A DNA stretch of 32,274 nucleotides from positions 1 through 32,274 of the forward strand of contig JAEWSL010000065.1 of the NCBI GenBank assembly GCA_023398295.1, written 5' to 3'. The position numbers and the translations under genes are program-made. Shown here piece by piece: positions 1 to 7,046 of the stretch (within the stretch, counting starts at the first letter, position 1; each line of letters starts with the position of its first letter). The notes under the pieces were generated by a model, which made no database searches, was not told where the DNA came from, and was given only the letters and a program-made list of their open reading frames with translations. The DNA comes from Elusimicrobiota bacterium. Its GTDB lineage: Bacteria; Elusimicrobiota; Elusimicrobia; Elusimicrobiales; Elusimicrobiaceae.

Positions 1-110
1 CTAATTGACAACGGCAAAAACGCGCGGCGAAGACGCGCGAGCTGTACGTGTTAGGGCGCGCGCCGTTGACACGGCCGTCCACTAAACGCTCGTTTGTAGA
101 AAGCTGTCGC
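1..110. other. GC-rich intergenic stretch, no gene recognised
   Basis: No convincing coding region is visible in any frame: the forward frame open from base 1 stops at 52-54 and resembles nothing I know. The stretch is rich in CG/GC steps and can pair with itself. CAACGGC at 9-15 is complementary to GCCGTTG at 62-68, enclosing a smaller CGCGC/GCGCG pair. It could be the 3' end or terminator region of a gene lying left of the window, but there is no T-tract to support a classical terminator. Confidence 0.35.
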
Positions 111-243
111 GATTTTTCAGATTTGGAGGAAATTTTGATTTTTTAGCCGACGACACGTAGTAAGAAGAATGGGAGCGCAGCGACTCTCGCTACGTTAGGA
201 GGCTAAAAATCAAAATTTACCCAAATATGAAAAATTGTGCGCT
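111..243. repeat. Long palindromic intergenic element, copy 1
   Basis: The left arm (111-148) and right arm (201-237) form an imperfect inverted repeat. Both arms contain the sense/antisense of AAATTTTGATTTTT followed by AGCC. Inside them ACGTAG (155-160) pairs with CTACGT (190-195), and the tip has GAG...CTC, so the whole element can fold into one long hairpin. The right edge carries TGTGCGCT (236-243). A diverged relative with the same landmarks in the same order lies between frr and uppS. The element ends about 50 bases before the accB start. I see no open reading frame in it. Confidence 0.6.
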
Positions 244-283
244 AACACCATCTGCCCTTACCACCAAACCGCCGTTAATATGA

Positions 284-289
284 TAAAAT
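284..289 (+). promoter_or_regulatory. -10 box of a predicted leaderless accB promoter
   Basis: TAAAAT at 284-289 matches the sigma-70 -10 consensus in 5 of 6 positions and is followed by exactly six bases (ATCACT) before the accB ATG. Transcription from such a box would begin at or next to the start codon, and no Shine-Dalgarno sequence precedes the ATG. No good -35 hexamer is visible at the usual distance. The same geometry recurs at addB, gcvT and uppS. Confidence 0.5.
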
Positions 290-295
290 ATCACT

Positions 296-676
296 ATGGA
301 TACAAAAACCCTATCCTCAGTAATCTCGTGGTCCAAAACCACGGATCTAAAAGAAATCGTCTACAAAAAAGACGGCGTCTTTATTGAAATAAGGACCGCG
401 CAGGCAGGCCCCAGACAGGCCGATTTCTCCTGCACTCTTACCCCCGTCAAAGCCCCCGCTTTGGGCATTTTCCACAGCGGAATAAAGGGCGGGGAAATCG
501 TCCTAAGGGAAGATATGTCCCTCAAAAAACACCAGATTTTAGGCTCCGTTGAAACAAATAAAACTTTCAAAGAAGTGCTATGCCCCTGTCACGGCGTTTT
601 GAAAATAATTTCCATCAAAGACGGCCAAAGCGTACAGTACAACCAGCCTTTGTTCTTTATTGAACCCAAAAGATAA
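296..676 (+). CDS. accB: Biotin carboxyl carrier protein-like subunit with a degenerate biotinylation motif
   Basis: This 126-residue protein resembles AccB, the carrier that moves carboxybiotin between biotin carboxylase and carboxyltransferase in acetyl-CoA carboxylase. Residues about 50-125 form the biotinyl/lipoyl domain: a VKAPALGIFH stretch corresponds to the family's V.APM.GTFY, and the C-terminal GQSVQYNQPLFFIEP matches GQPVEFDEPLVVIE. The expected E-A-M-K-M motif is replaced by V-E-T-N-K-T-F. The acceptor lysine aligns at K89, 37 residues from the C-terminus as in canonical carriers, but both flanking methionines are gone. The gene is followed after 2 bases by accC, which supports the assignment. 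It is short compared with E. coli AccB (156 residues) because the N-terminal linker is reduced. Whether K89 is biotinylated cannot be decided here. No accA or accD is in the window. Confidence 0.82.
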   Translation: MDTKTLSSVISWSKTTDLKEIVYKKDGVFIEIRTAQAGPRQADFSCTLTPVKAPALGIFHSGIKGGEIVLREDMSLKKHQILGSVETNKTFKEVLCPCHGVLKIISIKDGQSVQYNQPLFFIEPKR

Positions 677-678
677 TT

Positions 679-2052
679 ATGAAGAAAATCCCCCCCTTCA
701 ATATCAAAAAAGCGCTTATCGCAAACAGAGGGGAAATCGCCCTGCGCATAATACGCACCTTAAAGGAAATGGACATCAAATCCGTCGCGGTATATTCCGA
801 AGCGGATAAATATGCCCTCCATGTAAAAGAAGCTGACGAAGCCCTTTGCATAGGCCCCGCCCCCGCGGCCGAAAGTTATCTTAACGCAGGCGCTTTGCTT
901 GAAGCCGCCAAAATAAGCGGCGCGCAGGCTTTGCATCCTGGATACGGCTTTCTTTCCGAGAACGCCGCCTTTGCAAAAGCCGTTACAAACGCAGGCCTTA
1001 TCTTTATAGGCCCAGATGAAAAATCCATAGCAAAACTGGGCGATAAAGCCCAGGCGCGCGCTTTGGCAAAAAGCGCGGGCGTGCCCATAATAGAGGGCGT
1101 AAATCAAACGGGCGCAAACCCGCTTGAAACGGCAAAAAAAGTAGGCTTTCCGCTGATGATAAAAGCCGTTTTGGGCGGCGGCGGCCGCGGCATGCGCGCA
1201 GTGACGGAAGAAAAATATTTTACGCAGGCTTTTGAAACCGCCGGCGCCGAGGCTAAAGCGGCCTTTGGCGACGGCAGGCTTTATTTTGAAAAACTTATAC
1301 AAAATCCGCGCCATATAGAAGTGCAAATTGCGGCCGATAATTACGGCAATATAATAGCTTCCAGCGAGAGAGATTGCTCCATGCAGCGCAACCACCAAAA
1401 GATTATTGAGGAATCTCCTTCTCCTTCCATCACCAAAACGCTTAGGGAAAAATTGCAGCAGGCGGCCAAAAAAATAGCCCTTGCGGCAAATTACCGCGGC
1501 GTGGGCACGGTGGAGTTCCTTTTAGACGAACAGAATAATTTTTATTTTATGGAAGTAAACGCCCGCCTTCAGGTTGAACACCCTGTTACCGAAGCTATCC
1601 ACAACATAGACCTTGTTAAAACGCAGCTTGAGATAGCGGCGGGCCTCCCGCTTAAATTTACGCAGAAAGATTTTGCAAACCCGCTGGGCCACGCCTTAGA
1701 ACTGCGCATTAACGCGGAAGATTACAGACGCAATTTTATACCCTGTTCCGGGACGATAACCGAGTGGCGCCCCGCCGCAGGCTTAGGCGTACGGCTGGAC
1801 AGCCATATCTACGAAGGCTACACTATCCCCCCTTATTACGACAGCTTAATTGCAAAACTTATAATAACCGCGCCCGACAGGCCTCAAACCCTCGCGCGCG
1901 CCAAAAGAGCCTTAGACGAGTTTGACATTAAAGGCGTCAAGACTACCCTTGATTTCCATAAAAAAGTTTTGCAAAATAAAGATTTCATTGATGGTAAGAC
2001 AAATATAGACTTAACGGGCAAAATTATTAAAGATGAAAGCTGTCAAAAATAA
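679..2052 (+). CDS. accC: Biotin carboxylase, acetyl-CoA carboxylase subunit
   Basis: This 457-residue ATP-grasp enzyme carboxylates carrier-bound biotin with bicarbonate and ATP, the first half-reaction of malonyl-CoA synthesis. Visible signatures are the N-terminal ALIANRGEIALRI, the glycine-rich ATP loop KAVLGGGGRGMR (about residue 160), PRHIEVQI, RDCSMQRNHQKIIEE, and the metal- and bicarbonate-binding segment MEVNARLQVEHPVTE (about residues 290-305) with Glu, Asn, Arg and Glu all present. The length is normal for free-standing AccC (about 450), so this is not a fused pyruvate or propionyl carboxylase. It starts 2 bases after accB and its last 20 bases overlap the next gene, so the three are probably co-transcribed and translationally coupled. 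The enzyme looks fully active, in contrast to the unusual motif in its carrier. Confidence 0.95.
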   Translation: MKKIPPFNIKKALIANRGEIALRIIRTLKEMDIKSVAVYSEADKYALHVKEADEALCIGPAPAAESYLNAGALLEAAKISGAQALHPGYGFLSENAAFAKAVTNAGLIFIGPDEKSIAKLGDKAQARALAKSAGVPIIEGVNQTGANPLETAKKVGFPLMIKAVLGGGGRGMRAVTEEKYFTQAFETAGAEAKAAFGDGRLYFEKLIQNPRHIEVQIAADNYGNIIASSERDCSMQRNHQKIIEESPSPSITKTLREKLQQAAKKIALAANYRGVGTVEFLLDEQNNFYFMEVNARLQVEHPVTEAIHNIDLVKTQLEIAAGLPLKFTQKDFANPLGHALELRINAEDYRRNFIPCSGTITEWRPAAGLGVRLDSHIYEGYTIPPYYDSLIAKLIITAPDRPQTLARAKRALDEFDIKGVKTTLDFHKKVLQNKDFIDGKTNIDLTGKIIKDESCQK

Positions 2053-2512
2053 AGTTCTTACAAAAACGGAGCTTGCAAAATTTTTGAAAGCAGTCCGCCG
2101 CGAAGGCAAGAAAATTGTTTTCACAAACGGCTGTTTTGATATTTTGCACGCCGGCCACATAGCAAGCCTGCGCTTTGCAAAAAGCAAGGGCGATATCCTT
2201 GTTTTGGGATTAAATTCCGACAAATCGGTAGGGAAACTTAAAGGCGAAGGCCGCCCGATAAATAATCAAAAGGACCGCGCCGCCGTCCTAGCCGCTTTGG
2301 AGATGGTGGACGCCGTAATTTTATTTAGCCAAGATACGCCGCGCAATCTTATAAAATATATAAAGCCCGATGTTTTAGTTAAAGGCGCGGACTATAAAAA
2401 CAAACCCGTCGCCGGAGAGGAGTTCGCCGGCAGGCTTGTTTTGTGCCCGATTCTCAAAGGCCGTTCAACAACAAATATAATAAAAAAGACGAATTTAGAT
2501 TGTAAACATTAA
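2033..2512 (+). CDS. rfaE2: D-glycero-beta-D-manno-heptose 1-phosphate adenylyltransferase (RfaE domain II type)
   Basis: This 159-residue nucleotidyltransferase would make ADP-heptose from heptose 1-phosphate and ATP, a precursor of the lipopolysaccharide inner core. The cytidylyltransferase-like fold is marked by FTNGCFDILHAGH (about residues 30-42) with the catalytic H39-A-G-H42 motif, and by the C-terminal RSTTNIIKK that matches the family's (I/R)STT segment. It corresponds to the C-terminal half of E. coli HldE; the kinase half is not present, so this is the stand-alone form. The start lies inside accC (20-base overlap). Related small nucleotidyltransferases such as TagD share the HxGH motif, but the NGCFDILHAGH and STT combination favours RfaE2. 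No other heptose genes are in the window. Confidence 0.88.
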   Translation: MKAVKNKVLTKTELAKFLKAVRREGKKIVFTNGCFDILHAGHIASLRFAKSKGDILVLGLNSDKSVGKLKGEGRPINNQKDRAAVLAALEMVDAVILFSQDTPRNLIKYIKPDVLVKGADYKNKPVAGEEFAGRLVLCPILKGRSTTNIIKKTNLDCKH

Positions 2513-2528
2513 GCAAGTAAGGTAAAAT
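2500..2528 (+). promoter_or_regulatory. Promoter of the SPT-like/GNAT unit
   Basis: TTGTAA (2500-2505) and TAAAAT (2523-2528) are separated by 17 bases, a good sigma-70-like arrangement overlapping the end of rfaE2. The start point would fall near 2535, giving a short leader with an AAGAAGGT ribosome-binding site before the ATG at 2551. This is a conventional leadered promoter, unlike those of accB, addB, gcvT and uppS. Confidence 0.55.
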
Positions 2529-2550
2529 CTAATATATTAAGAAGGTATCT

Positions 2551-3738
2551 ATGGCAGACATACTTGAGAAATGCAGAAACTTTAACGACGCTAAAGTCCT
2601 CATGCGCCTTGGCATATACGGCTATTTTCAGCCGATATCCTCGGCCCAGGGGCCTATGATTATGCTTAACGGCAAAGAGTACGTTATGGCCGGCTCAAAT
2701 AATTATCTGGGCCTGGCAAACGATCCGCAGATGAAAAAAGCCGCCGCGGATTCCGCCTTAAAATACGGCACGGGCTCTGCCGGATCGCGTTTTCTTAACG
2801 GCAACACCGAGGCCGCAAACGCTCTTGAAGATAAACTGGCCAAATTTAAGGGCAAAGAAGCGGGCTTAATATTTTCCGCGGGATATCAGATGAATTTGGG
2901 CGTAATTTCAAGCCTGCTCAAAAAGGGCGACGTTGCCATAGTTGACAAGCTGGACCACGCAAGTATTTTGGACGGAGTAAAACTCTCCGAAGGGGAAATG
3001 CTGCGCTTTAGGCATAACGATATGCAGGATTTGGAGCGCGTTTTGGCTTCCGTAGACGATTGCAAAGGCAAACTTATAATCGTTGACGGCGTATTTAGCA
3101 TGGAGGGCGATATCTGCAACCTGCCCGAAATAGTAAAACTGGCCAAAAAATACGGCGCGGCCATAGTAGTTGACGACGCCCACGCCACCGGCATTTTGGG
3201 CAAGAGGGGACGCGGCACCTGCGAATATTTCGGCCTTGAAAAAGAGGTGGATTTAGTTGTCGGCACCTGCTCTAAGACTTTTGCGGCGGTAGGGGGTTTT
3301 GTCGTCGGCTCGGAGCCGGTTATACACTATATCCGCCATAATGCAAGGAGCCAGATTTTCTCGGCTGCGCCAACGCCTCCGACTATAGCCTCCATAAACA
3401 AAGCCCTGGACTTAATTTGGGACGATATGTCCCGCAAAGACAAGCTTTGGGCAAACAGCCAAAGGCTTAAAGAAGGTTTCAAAAAGCTCGGCTTTAACAT
3501 CGGCGCGACGCAAACGCCCATTGTGCCCGTTTTTATAGGCACTATGGAAAATTGTTTTAAGATGTGGCGCGCAACGCTTGATGGCGGCGTATTTACCACC
3601 CCCGTAATACCGCCTGCAGTGCCGCCCAACAAATGCATGATGCGCGTTACGCTTATGGCCACCCATACCGACGAGCAAATTGATAAAATATTAAAAGTTT
3701 TCGGCGCGGCGGGCAAGGCCTTGGGCATAATAAAATAA
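2551..3738 (+). CDS. Alpha-oxoamine synthase, serine palmitoyltransferase-like
   Basis: This 395-residue PLP enzyme belongs to the family of serine palmitoyltransferase (SPT), Kbl and BioF, which condense an amino acid with an acyl-CoA with loss of CO2. Key residues visible are H136 in DKLDHAS (stacks on PLP), D208 and H211 in VDDAHATG, and the Schiff-base lysine K242 in GTCSKTFAAVGGFVV. The SK-(T/S)-F...GGFVV form around the lysine and SNNYLGL with GTGSAGSRFLNG near the N-terminus resemble SPT more than Kbl (GTLGKA) or BioF (GTFGKAFG). If it is SPT, it makes 3-ketosphinganine from serine and a fatty acyl thioester. It has its own promoter and is followed after 8 bases by a GNAT-fold acyltransferase, which fits sphingolipid synthesis. 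Annotation as glycine C-acetyltransferase is the main alternative. Confidence 0.75.
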   Translation: MADILEKCRNFNDAKVLMRLGIYGYFQPISSAQGPMIMLNGKEYVMAGSNNYLGLANDPQMKKAAADSALKYGTGSAGSRFLNGNTEAANALEDKLAKFKGKEAGLIFSAGYQMNLGVISSLLKKGDVAIVDKLDHASILDGVKLSEGEMLRFRHNDMQDLERVLASVDDCKGKLIIVDGVFSMEGDICNLPEIVKLAKKYGAAIVVDDAHATGILGKRGRGTCEYFGLEKEVDLVVGTCSKTFAAVGGFVVGSEPVIHYIRHNARSQIFSAAPTPPTIASINKALDLIWDDMSRKDKLWANSQRLKEGFKKLGFNIGATQTPIVPVFIGTMENCFKMWRATLDGGVFTTPVIPPAVPPNKCMMRVTLMATHTDEQIDKILKVFGAAGKALGIIK

Positions 3739-3746
3739 AAATAAAT

Positions 3747-4847
3747 ATGCTTCAAATTATTGCAGATGCAGACTTAAAAGACTTTATAGAATTACCCTTT
3801 ACTTTATATAAGGGTAATTCCTTTTTTATCCCAGAACTTAAAAGCGACACGCGCCATCTTTTGGAAAAAGATCCTTTTTGGCAAAACGCAAAACGCCGCC
3901 TGTTCTTGGCCTTGCGTGATAAAAAACCCGTCGGCAGGATAGCGGCCATTATCAATAAAACGCATAATGATTACTGGAAGGACAATATCGGCTTCTTCGG
4001 CTTTTTTGAGTGCGAAGATAGTCAGGAAACGGCAAACGCTTTAATTGACGCCGCAAAGCTATGGCTAAAAGAACAGGGCTTTAGCGTCCTGCGCGGCCCC
4101 GTAAACCCAAGTACAAACCACACCTGCGGCGTTTTGCTTGATAACTTTGACAAGCCGCCCGTTATAATGATGCCCTATAATCCCCCTTACTACAACGCGC
4201 TTTTAGAAGGCGGAGGTCTTAAAAAAGCAAAAGATTTGGTGGCTTTTGAGAGAACTGATAAAAACGATTTCTCCCCCCGCATGGAGCGCATTATGGAGCG
4301 TATTCTGAAAAACCCGGAAATAAAAATACGCCAAATTAACTTAGCCGATTTTGATAACGAGGTGCAAATTGTGCGCCGCATTTACAACGCCTCCTGGGCG
4401 CAAAACTGGGGCTTTGTGCCGATAAGCGAAGACGAAATAAAACAAACGGCAAAGCAGCTTAAAATGATTGTGAAAAAAGAGCTTACCAGCGTCATTGAAA
4501 TTAACGGCGAGCCGGCGGGTTTTGCAATTTCCATACCAGATATGAACCATGTGTTAAAGATTTTTAGGGGAACTTTAGGCCCTATAAAAATCCTGCGCGC
4601 CCTTTGGGCGTGGAAAAATATAAAAGACTGCCGCACAATTATGCTCGGCGTTCTGCCGGAACACAGAAAGCGCGGTCTTGACCTGCTGCTTGTAAAAGAA
4701 ATAGTTGAAAAAGGCGTAAAAAGAGGCTGGAATAAGGCCGAACTCTCCTGGCTGCTTGAAGATAATCAGAGCATAATTTCCCTTGTGGAAGAAGCGGGCT
4801 GCTACAAAACAAAAACTTACCGCATTTACCAAGAAGACATCAATTAA
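3747..4847 (+). CDS. GNAT-fold N-acyltransferase, candidate bacterial ceramide synthase
   Basis: This 366-residue protein belongs to a large bacterial GNAT-related family recognisable by VGRIAAIIN.THN (about residues 61-74), the GFFGFFEC segment, RGPVNPSTNHTCG, and MMPYNPPYYNALLE (about residue 145). The acyl-CoA pyrophosphate loop is probably PEHRKRGLDLLLV near residue 310. From memory, a Caulobacter member of this type of family was identified as bacterial ceramide synthase, which N-acylates a sphingoid base; the gene's position directly after an SPT-like gene matches that role. The function here is inference, because many relatives are annotated only as N-acetyltransferase or hypothetical. 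The gene ends 5 bases before the 3' end of the oppositely oriented membrane-protein gene, with no obvious terminator between them. Confidence 0.65.
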   Translation: MLQIIADADLKDFIELPFTLYKGNSFFIPELKSDTRHLLEKDPFWQNAKRRLFLALRDKKPVGRIAAIINKTHNDYWKDNIGFFGFFECEDSQETANALIDAAKLWLKEQGFSVLRGPVNPSTNHTCGVLLDNFDKPPVIMMPYNPPYYNALLEGGGLKKAKDLVAFERTDKNDFSPRMERIMERILKNPEIKIRQINLADFDNEVQIVRRIYNASWAQNWGFVPISEDEIKQTAKQLKMIVKKELTSVIEINGEPAGFAISIPDMNHVLKIFRGTLGPIKILRALWAWKNIKDCRTIMLGVLPEHRKRGLDLLLVKEIVEKGVKRGWNKAELSWLLEDNQSIISLVEEAGCYKTKTYRIYQEDIN

Positions 4848-4852
4848 TCCCG

Positions 4853-6220
4853 TTAAAACAAAACTGCCGTCTGCGTTTTTGAGGCGTTCTGCGGCAGGGG
4901 GTGAGCTCTGTAAACATTAATGCCGTAAAAATATTGCAGCTCTACATTGGGGCGAAATATAGGTTCGTAATAAATAATCGTATAATTGGCAATAGGCGTC
5001 CGCGGAATTATAAAAACAGGCAGCACCGCGTAGCTACGGTTAGCTTCCTTCGCCCTGCTTAGCGCGGCCCAGCGCTGCACCTCCTGGCGATGAAGACTAA
5101 AATAAGGCAAAACAACCGTCGGAGCGATAACAACGCCGAAGATAAAGGCCGCGGCGGCAAAATATCTTGCCAAATTAAAGCGGTAAACTGTTTTGACATA
5201 TTTTAGAACAAAAATAAAAGCCGCTATTGAAAATACCGTCGCGGAGTAGTAAACGCGAAAGCCTATTTCCGGCGCAAAGAACAAAATCCCCGCCGCGCAA
5301 AAACACAGCAGCAGACTTAAGCAGGCCATTACATAATTCCGGTTTTTAAGCTCCCGTTTGTCTTTATCAAACGCAAAAACCGCCAAAGACAGAAAACTTA
5401 ATGCCGGCAGATAGAAATTAACGCGCAGAAAATTATCCAAATGCCCGATGTGCCAAAACAGTTTCTCGGAAATATCCGCTCCGACATTTTCCCCGAAACT
5501 GACCGCTCTGTTTATCAAAGCCGGAGAAGCAAAAAATATCGCCATACCGCAGGAAACGCCCAAAAATAAAGCGTAAAAACCAAGCGGCATTTTGCGCTTC
5601 TTTGCACCCATAAAAATCCAGAACAAAAAACAAATTAAAGCCGCAAGCGGCGCGTTATTTTCATTGCTTGTGCCAGATATAACGCCAACTATAAAAAGAA
5701 AAAGCAATTTAAGCGCGCCCGCGGCCTGCGCGCGGCCCTCATAAATCAGGCGCAGATAACAAAGCGCAATCATATAAAAAAACAAAGGCCAGCTGTAATT
5801 CATCGCGCCGTTGGACCAAAATAAAGTGCTGTCAGGCGTAGCAACTGCCAAAACCGATAAAAGCAGCATAAGCAGCATAACCGGCATATCCCTGCCGTCT
5901 TTAACATCGGGCAAGCGCAGATGTATAAAGTAAAACACGGTAAGCCAAAGCCCCAGCTGCATAAGAGGATTTAAGGCTAAAAAAAGCCAGCGTCCGCAAA
6001 ATAAAACCGCCGCGCCTATAAGCGCGCCTATCTTTGGGGTAAGCTCAAGAAAAGTAAGTTTGTAACTGTAAGCCAAATCGCAAAGAGGGAAAAAGGCGGC
6101 GTTATATTCGTCCGCCCCTAGAGGAAACAGATAAGAAAATAGAAAAATAAAACCGCCGTAAGCCGCAAAAAGCAAAACCCACAGCAAAGTATATTTATTT
6201 TCCAATTTAATAAATTTCAT
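4853..6220 (-). CDS. Polytopic membrane protein, DUF6056-like (possible GT-C-type transferase)
   Basis: This 455-residue protein has about ten to twelve hydrophobic segments. Features resembling the DUF6056 family are an acidic motif after the first membrane segment (ADEYNAAFF), FWSNGAMNYSWPLFF in the middle, and SGTSNENNAPLA around residue 190. An Asp-Glu pair in the first periplasmic loop is typical of GT-C glycosyltransferases that use polyprenyl-linked sugars, so sugar transfer is a reasonable guess but is not shown. It begins 2 bases after the stop of uppP on the same strand, so the two are co-transcribed. That pairing with a polyprenyl-phosphate recycling enzyme fits an envelope role. 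The annotation rests on recalled family features only. Confidence 0.6.
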   Translation of the reverse strand: MKFIKLENKYTLLWVLLFAAYGGFIFLFSYLFPLGADEYNAAFFPLCDLAYSYKLTFLELTPKIGALIGAAVLFCGRWLFLALNPLMQLGLWLTVFYFIHLRLPDVKDGRDMPVMLLMLLLSVLAVATPDSTLFWSNGAMNYSWPLFFYMIALCYLRLIYEGRAQAAGALKLLFLFIVGVISGTSNENNAPLAALICFLFWIFMGAKKRKMPLGFYALFLGVSCGMAIFFASPALINRAVSFGENVGADISEKLFWHIGHLDNFLRVNFYLPALSFLSLAVFAFDKDKRELKNRNYVMACLSLLLCFCAAGILFFAPEIGFRVYYSATVFSIAAFIFVLKYVKTVYRFNLARYFAAAAFIFGVVIAPTVVLPYFSLHRQEVQRWAALSRAKEANRSYAVLPVFIIPRTPIANYTIIYYEPIFRPNVELQYFYGINVYRAHPLPQNASKTQTAVLF

Positions 6221-6222
6221 CT

Positions 6223-7005
6223 TTAAGCCTTAAGAGAATATAAAGCGATTATCAAAGCGCCCAAAGCCAAACGATAATAAACAAAGATATTAAAGTTATG
6301 GCTGCGTAAATATTTCATCAGAAACTTTATAACAAGCCAGCCGCCTATAAGAGCCGCCGCAAAACCGGCAAAAAGCGGGGCGTTTAACTGCTGCGCGCTT
6401 ATATCTTTAAGCTGCAAAACGGCCGCGCCGAAAATTACCGGTATTGAAAGCAGAAAAGATATCCTCGCCCCTTCAACGCGCCCAAGGCCCAAAAATAAAG
6501 CGGCCGTTATCGTAACGCCGCTGCGCGAAACCCCGGGCATTATGGCTAAAGCCTGCGCAAAACCTATTATAAGCATCACGCGCCAAGTAAGCGCGCGCGC
6601 GGAAGTTTTATCCGCTTTCCTGTCCGCCCAATAAAGAAAAAGCGCAAAAATCATTAAAGCGGCCGCAATAAGCATAGGATTGCGAAAGATATTTTCAGCC
6701 GCGTCCTCAAAGATATATCCGCCTGCGGCCGCCGGCAAAGTGGCAAGACCTATAAGCCAAAACAGCCTGCCGTCCGCACTTTTCGGCGCGCTAAAACCCG
6801 CTTTACAGAGGCAAAATAAATCCGCGCGAAAGTAAAATACAACAGCAAACAACGTCGCAAGATGCAAAGCCACGTCAAAGGCAAGGCCTTGATAAGCCTC
6901 CCCGCAAAAAAACGGGAACAGCGCCAAATGGGCGGAGCTTGAAATAGGCAAAAACTCCCCCAGAGCCTGCAATAAACCCAATAGAATTGCATTTGAAATT
7001 GTCAT
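6223..7005 (-). CDS. uppP: Undecaprenyl-diphosphate phosphatase
   Basis: This 260-residue integral membrane protein (BacA/UppP family) dephosphorylates undecaprenyl diphosphate to regenerate the lipid carrier for peptidoglycan and O-antigen assembly; overproduction of the family gives bacitracin resistance. The two signature regions are present: GEFLPISSSAHL at about residues 16-27, with the catalytic Glu at 17, and PGVSRSGVTITAALFLGLGR at about 155-175. Length and the pattern of about eight membrane segments are normal for the family (roughly 260-280). It is the first gene of a two-gene minus-strand unit and is divergent from addB, with only 41 bases between the two start codons. UppS, which makes the diphosphate substrate, is encoded at the other end of the window. 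Confidence 0.95.
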   Translation of the reverse strand: MTISNAILLGLLQALGEFLPISSSAHLALFPFFCGEAYQGLAFDVALHLATLFAVVFYFRADLFCLCKAGFSAPKSADGRLFWLIGLATLPAAAGGYIFEDAAENIFRNPMLIAAALMIFALFLYWADRKADKTSARALTWRVMLIIGFAQALAIMPGVSRSGVTITAALFLGLGRVEGARISFLLSIPVIFGAAVLQLKDISAQQLNAPLFAGFAAALIGGWLVIKFLMKYLRSHNFNIFVYYRLALGALIIALYSLKA

Positions 7006-7012
7006 AAACGCT

Positions 7013-7040
7013 TTGTACCTTTTAATAAATTATATATTAT
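7013..7040 (+). promoter_or_regulatory. Predicted leaderless addB promoter
   Basis: TATTAT at 7035-7040 (5 of 6 to the -10 consensus) is followed by exactly six bases (TTAATT) and the addB ATG at 7047. TTGTAC at 7013-7018 could serve as a -35 with a 16-base spacer. No Shine-Dalgarno sequence precedes the ATG, so the mRNA is predicted to be leaderless. Confidence 0.5.
7029..7034 (-). promoter_or_regulatory. -10 box of the uppP promoter
   Basis: On the minus strand the sequence reads TATAAT, a perfect -10 hexamer, about 23 bases before the uppP ATG. AAAAGG lies downstream of it as a plausible but distant ribosome-binding site. The hexamer directly abuts the addB -10 box (7035-7040) on the other strand, so the two polymerase sites overlap. 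No good -35 is visible; it would fall inside addB. Confidence 0.45.
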
Positions 7041-7046
7041 TTAATT

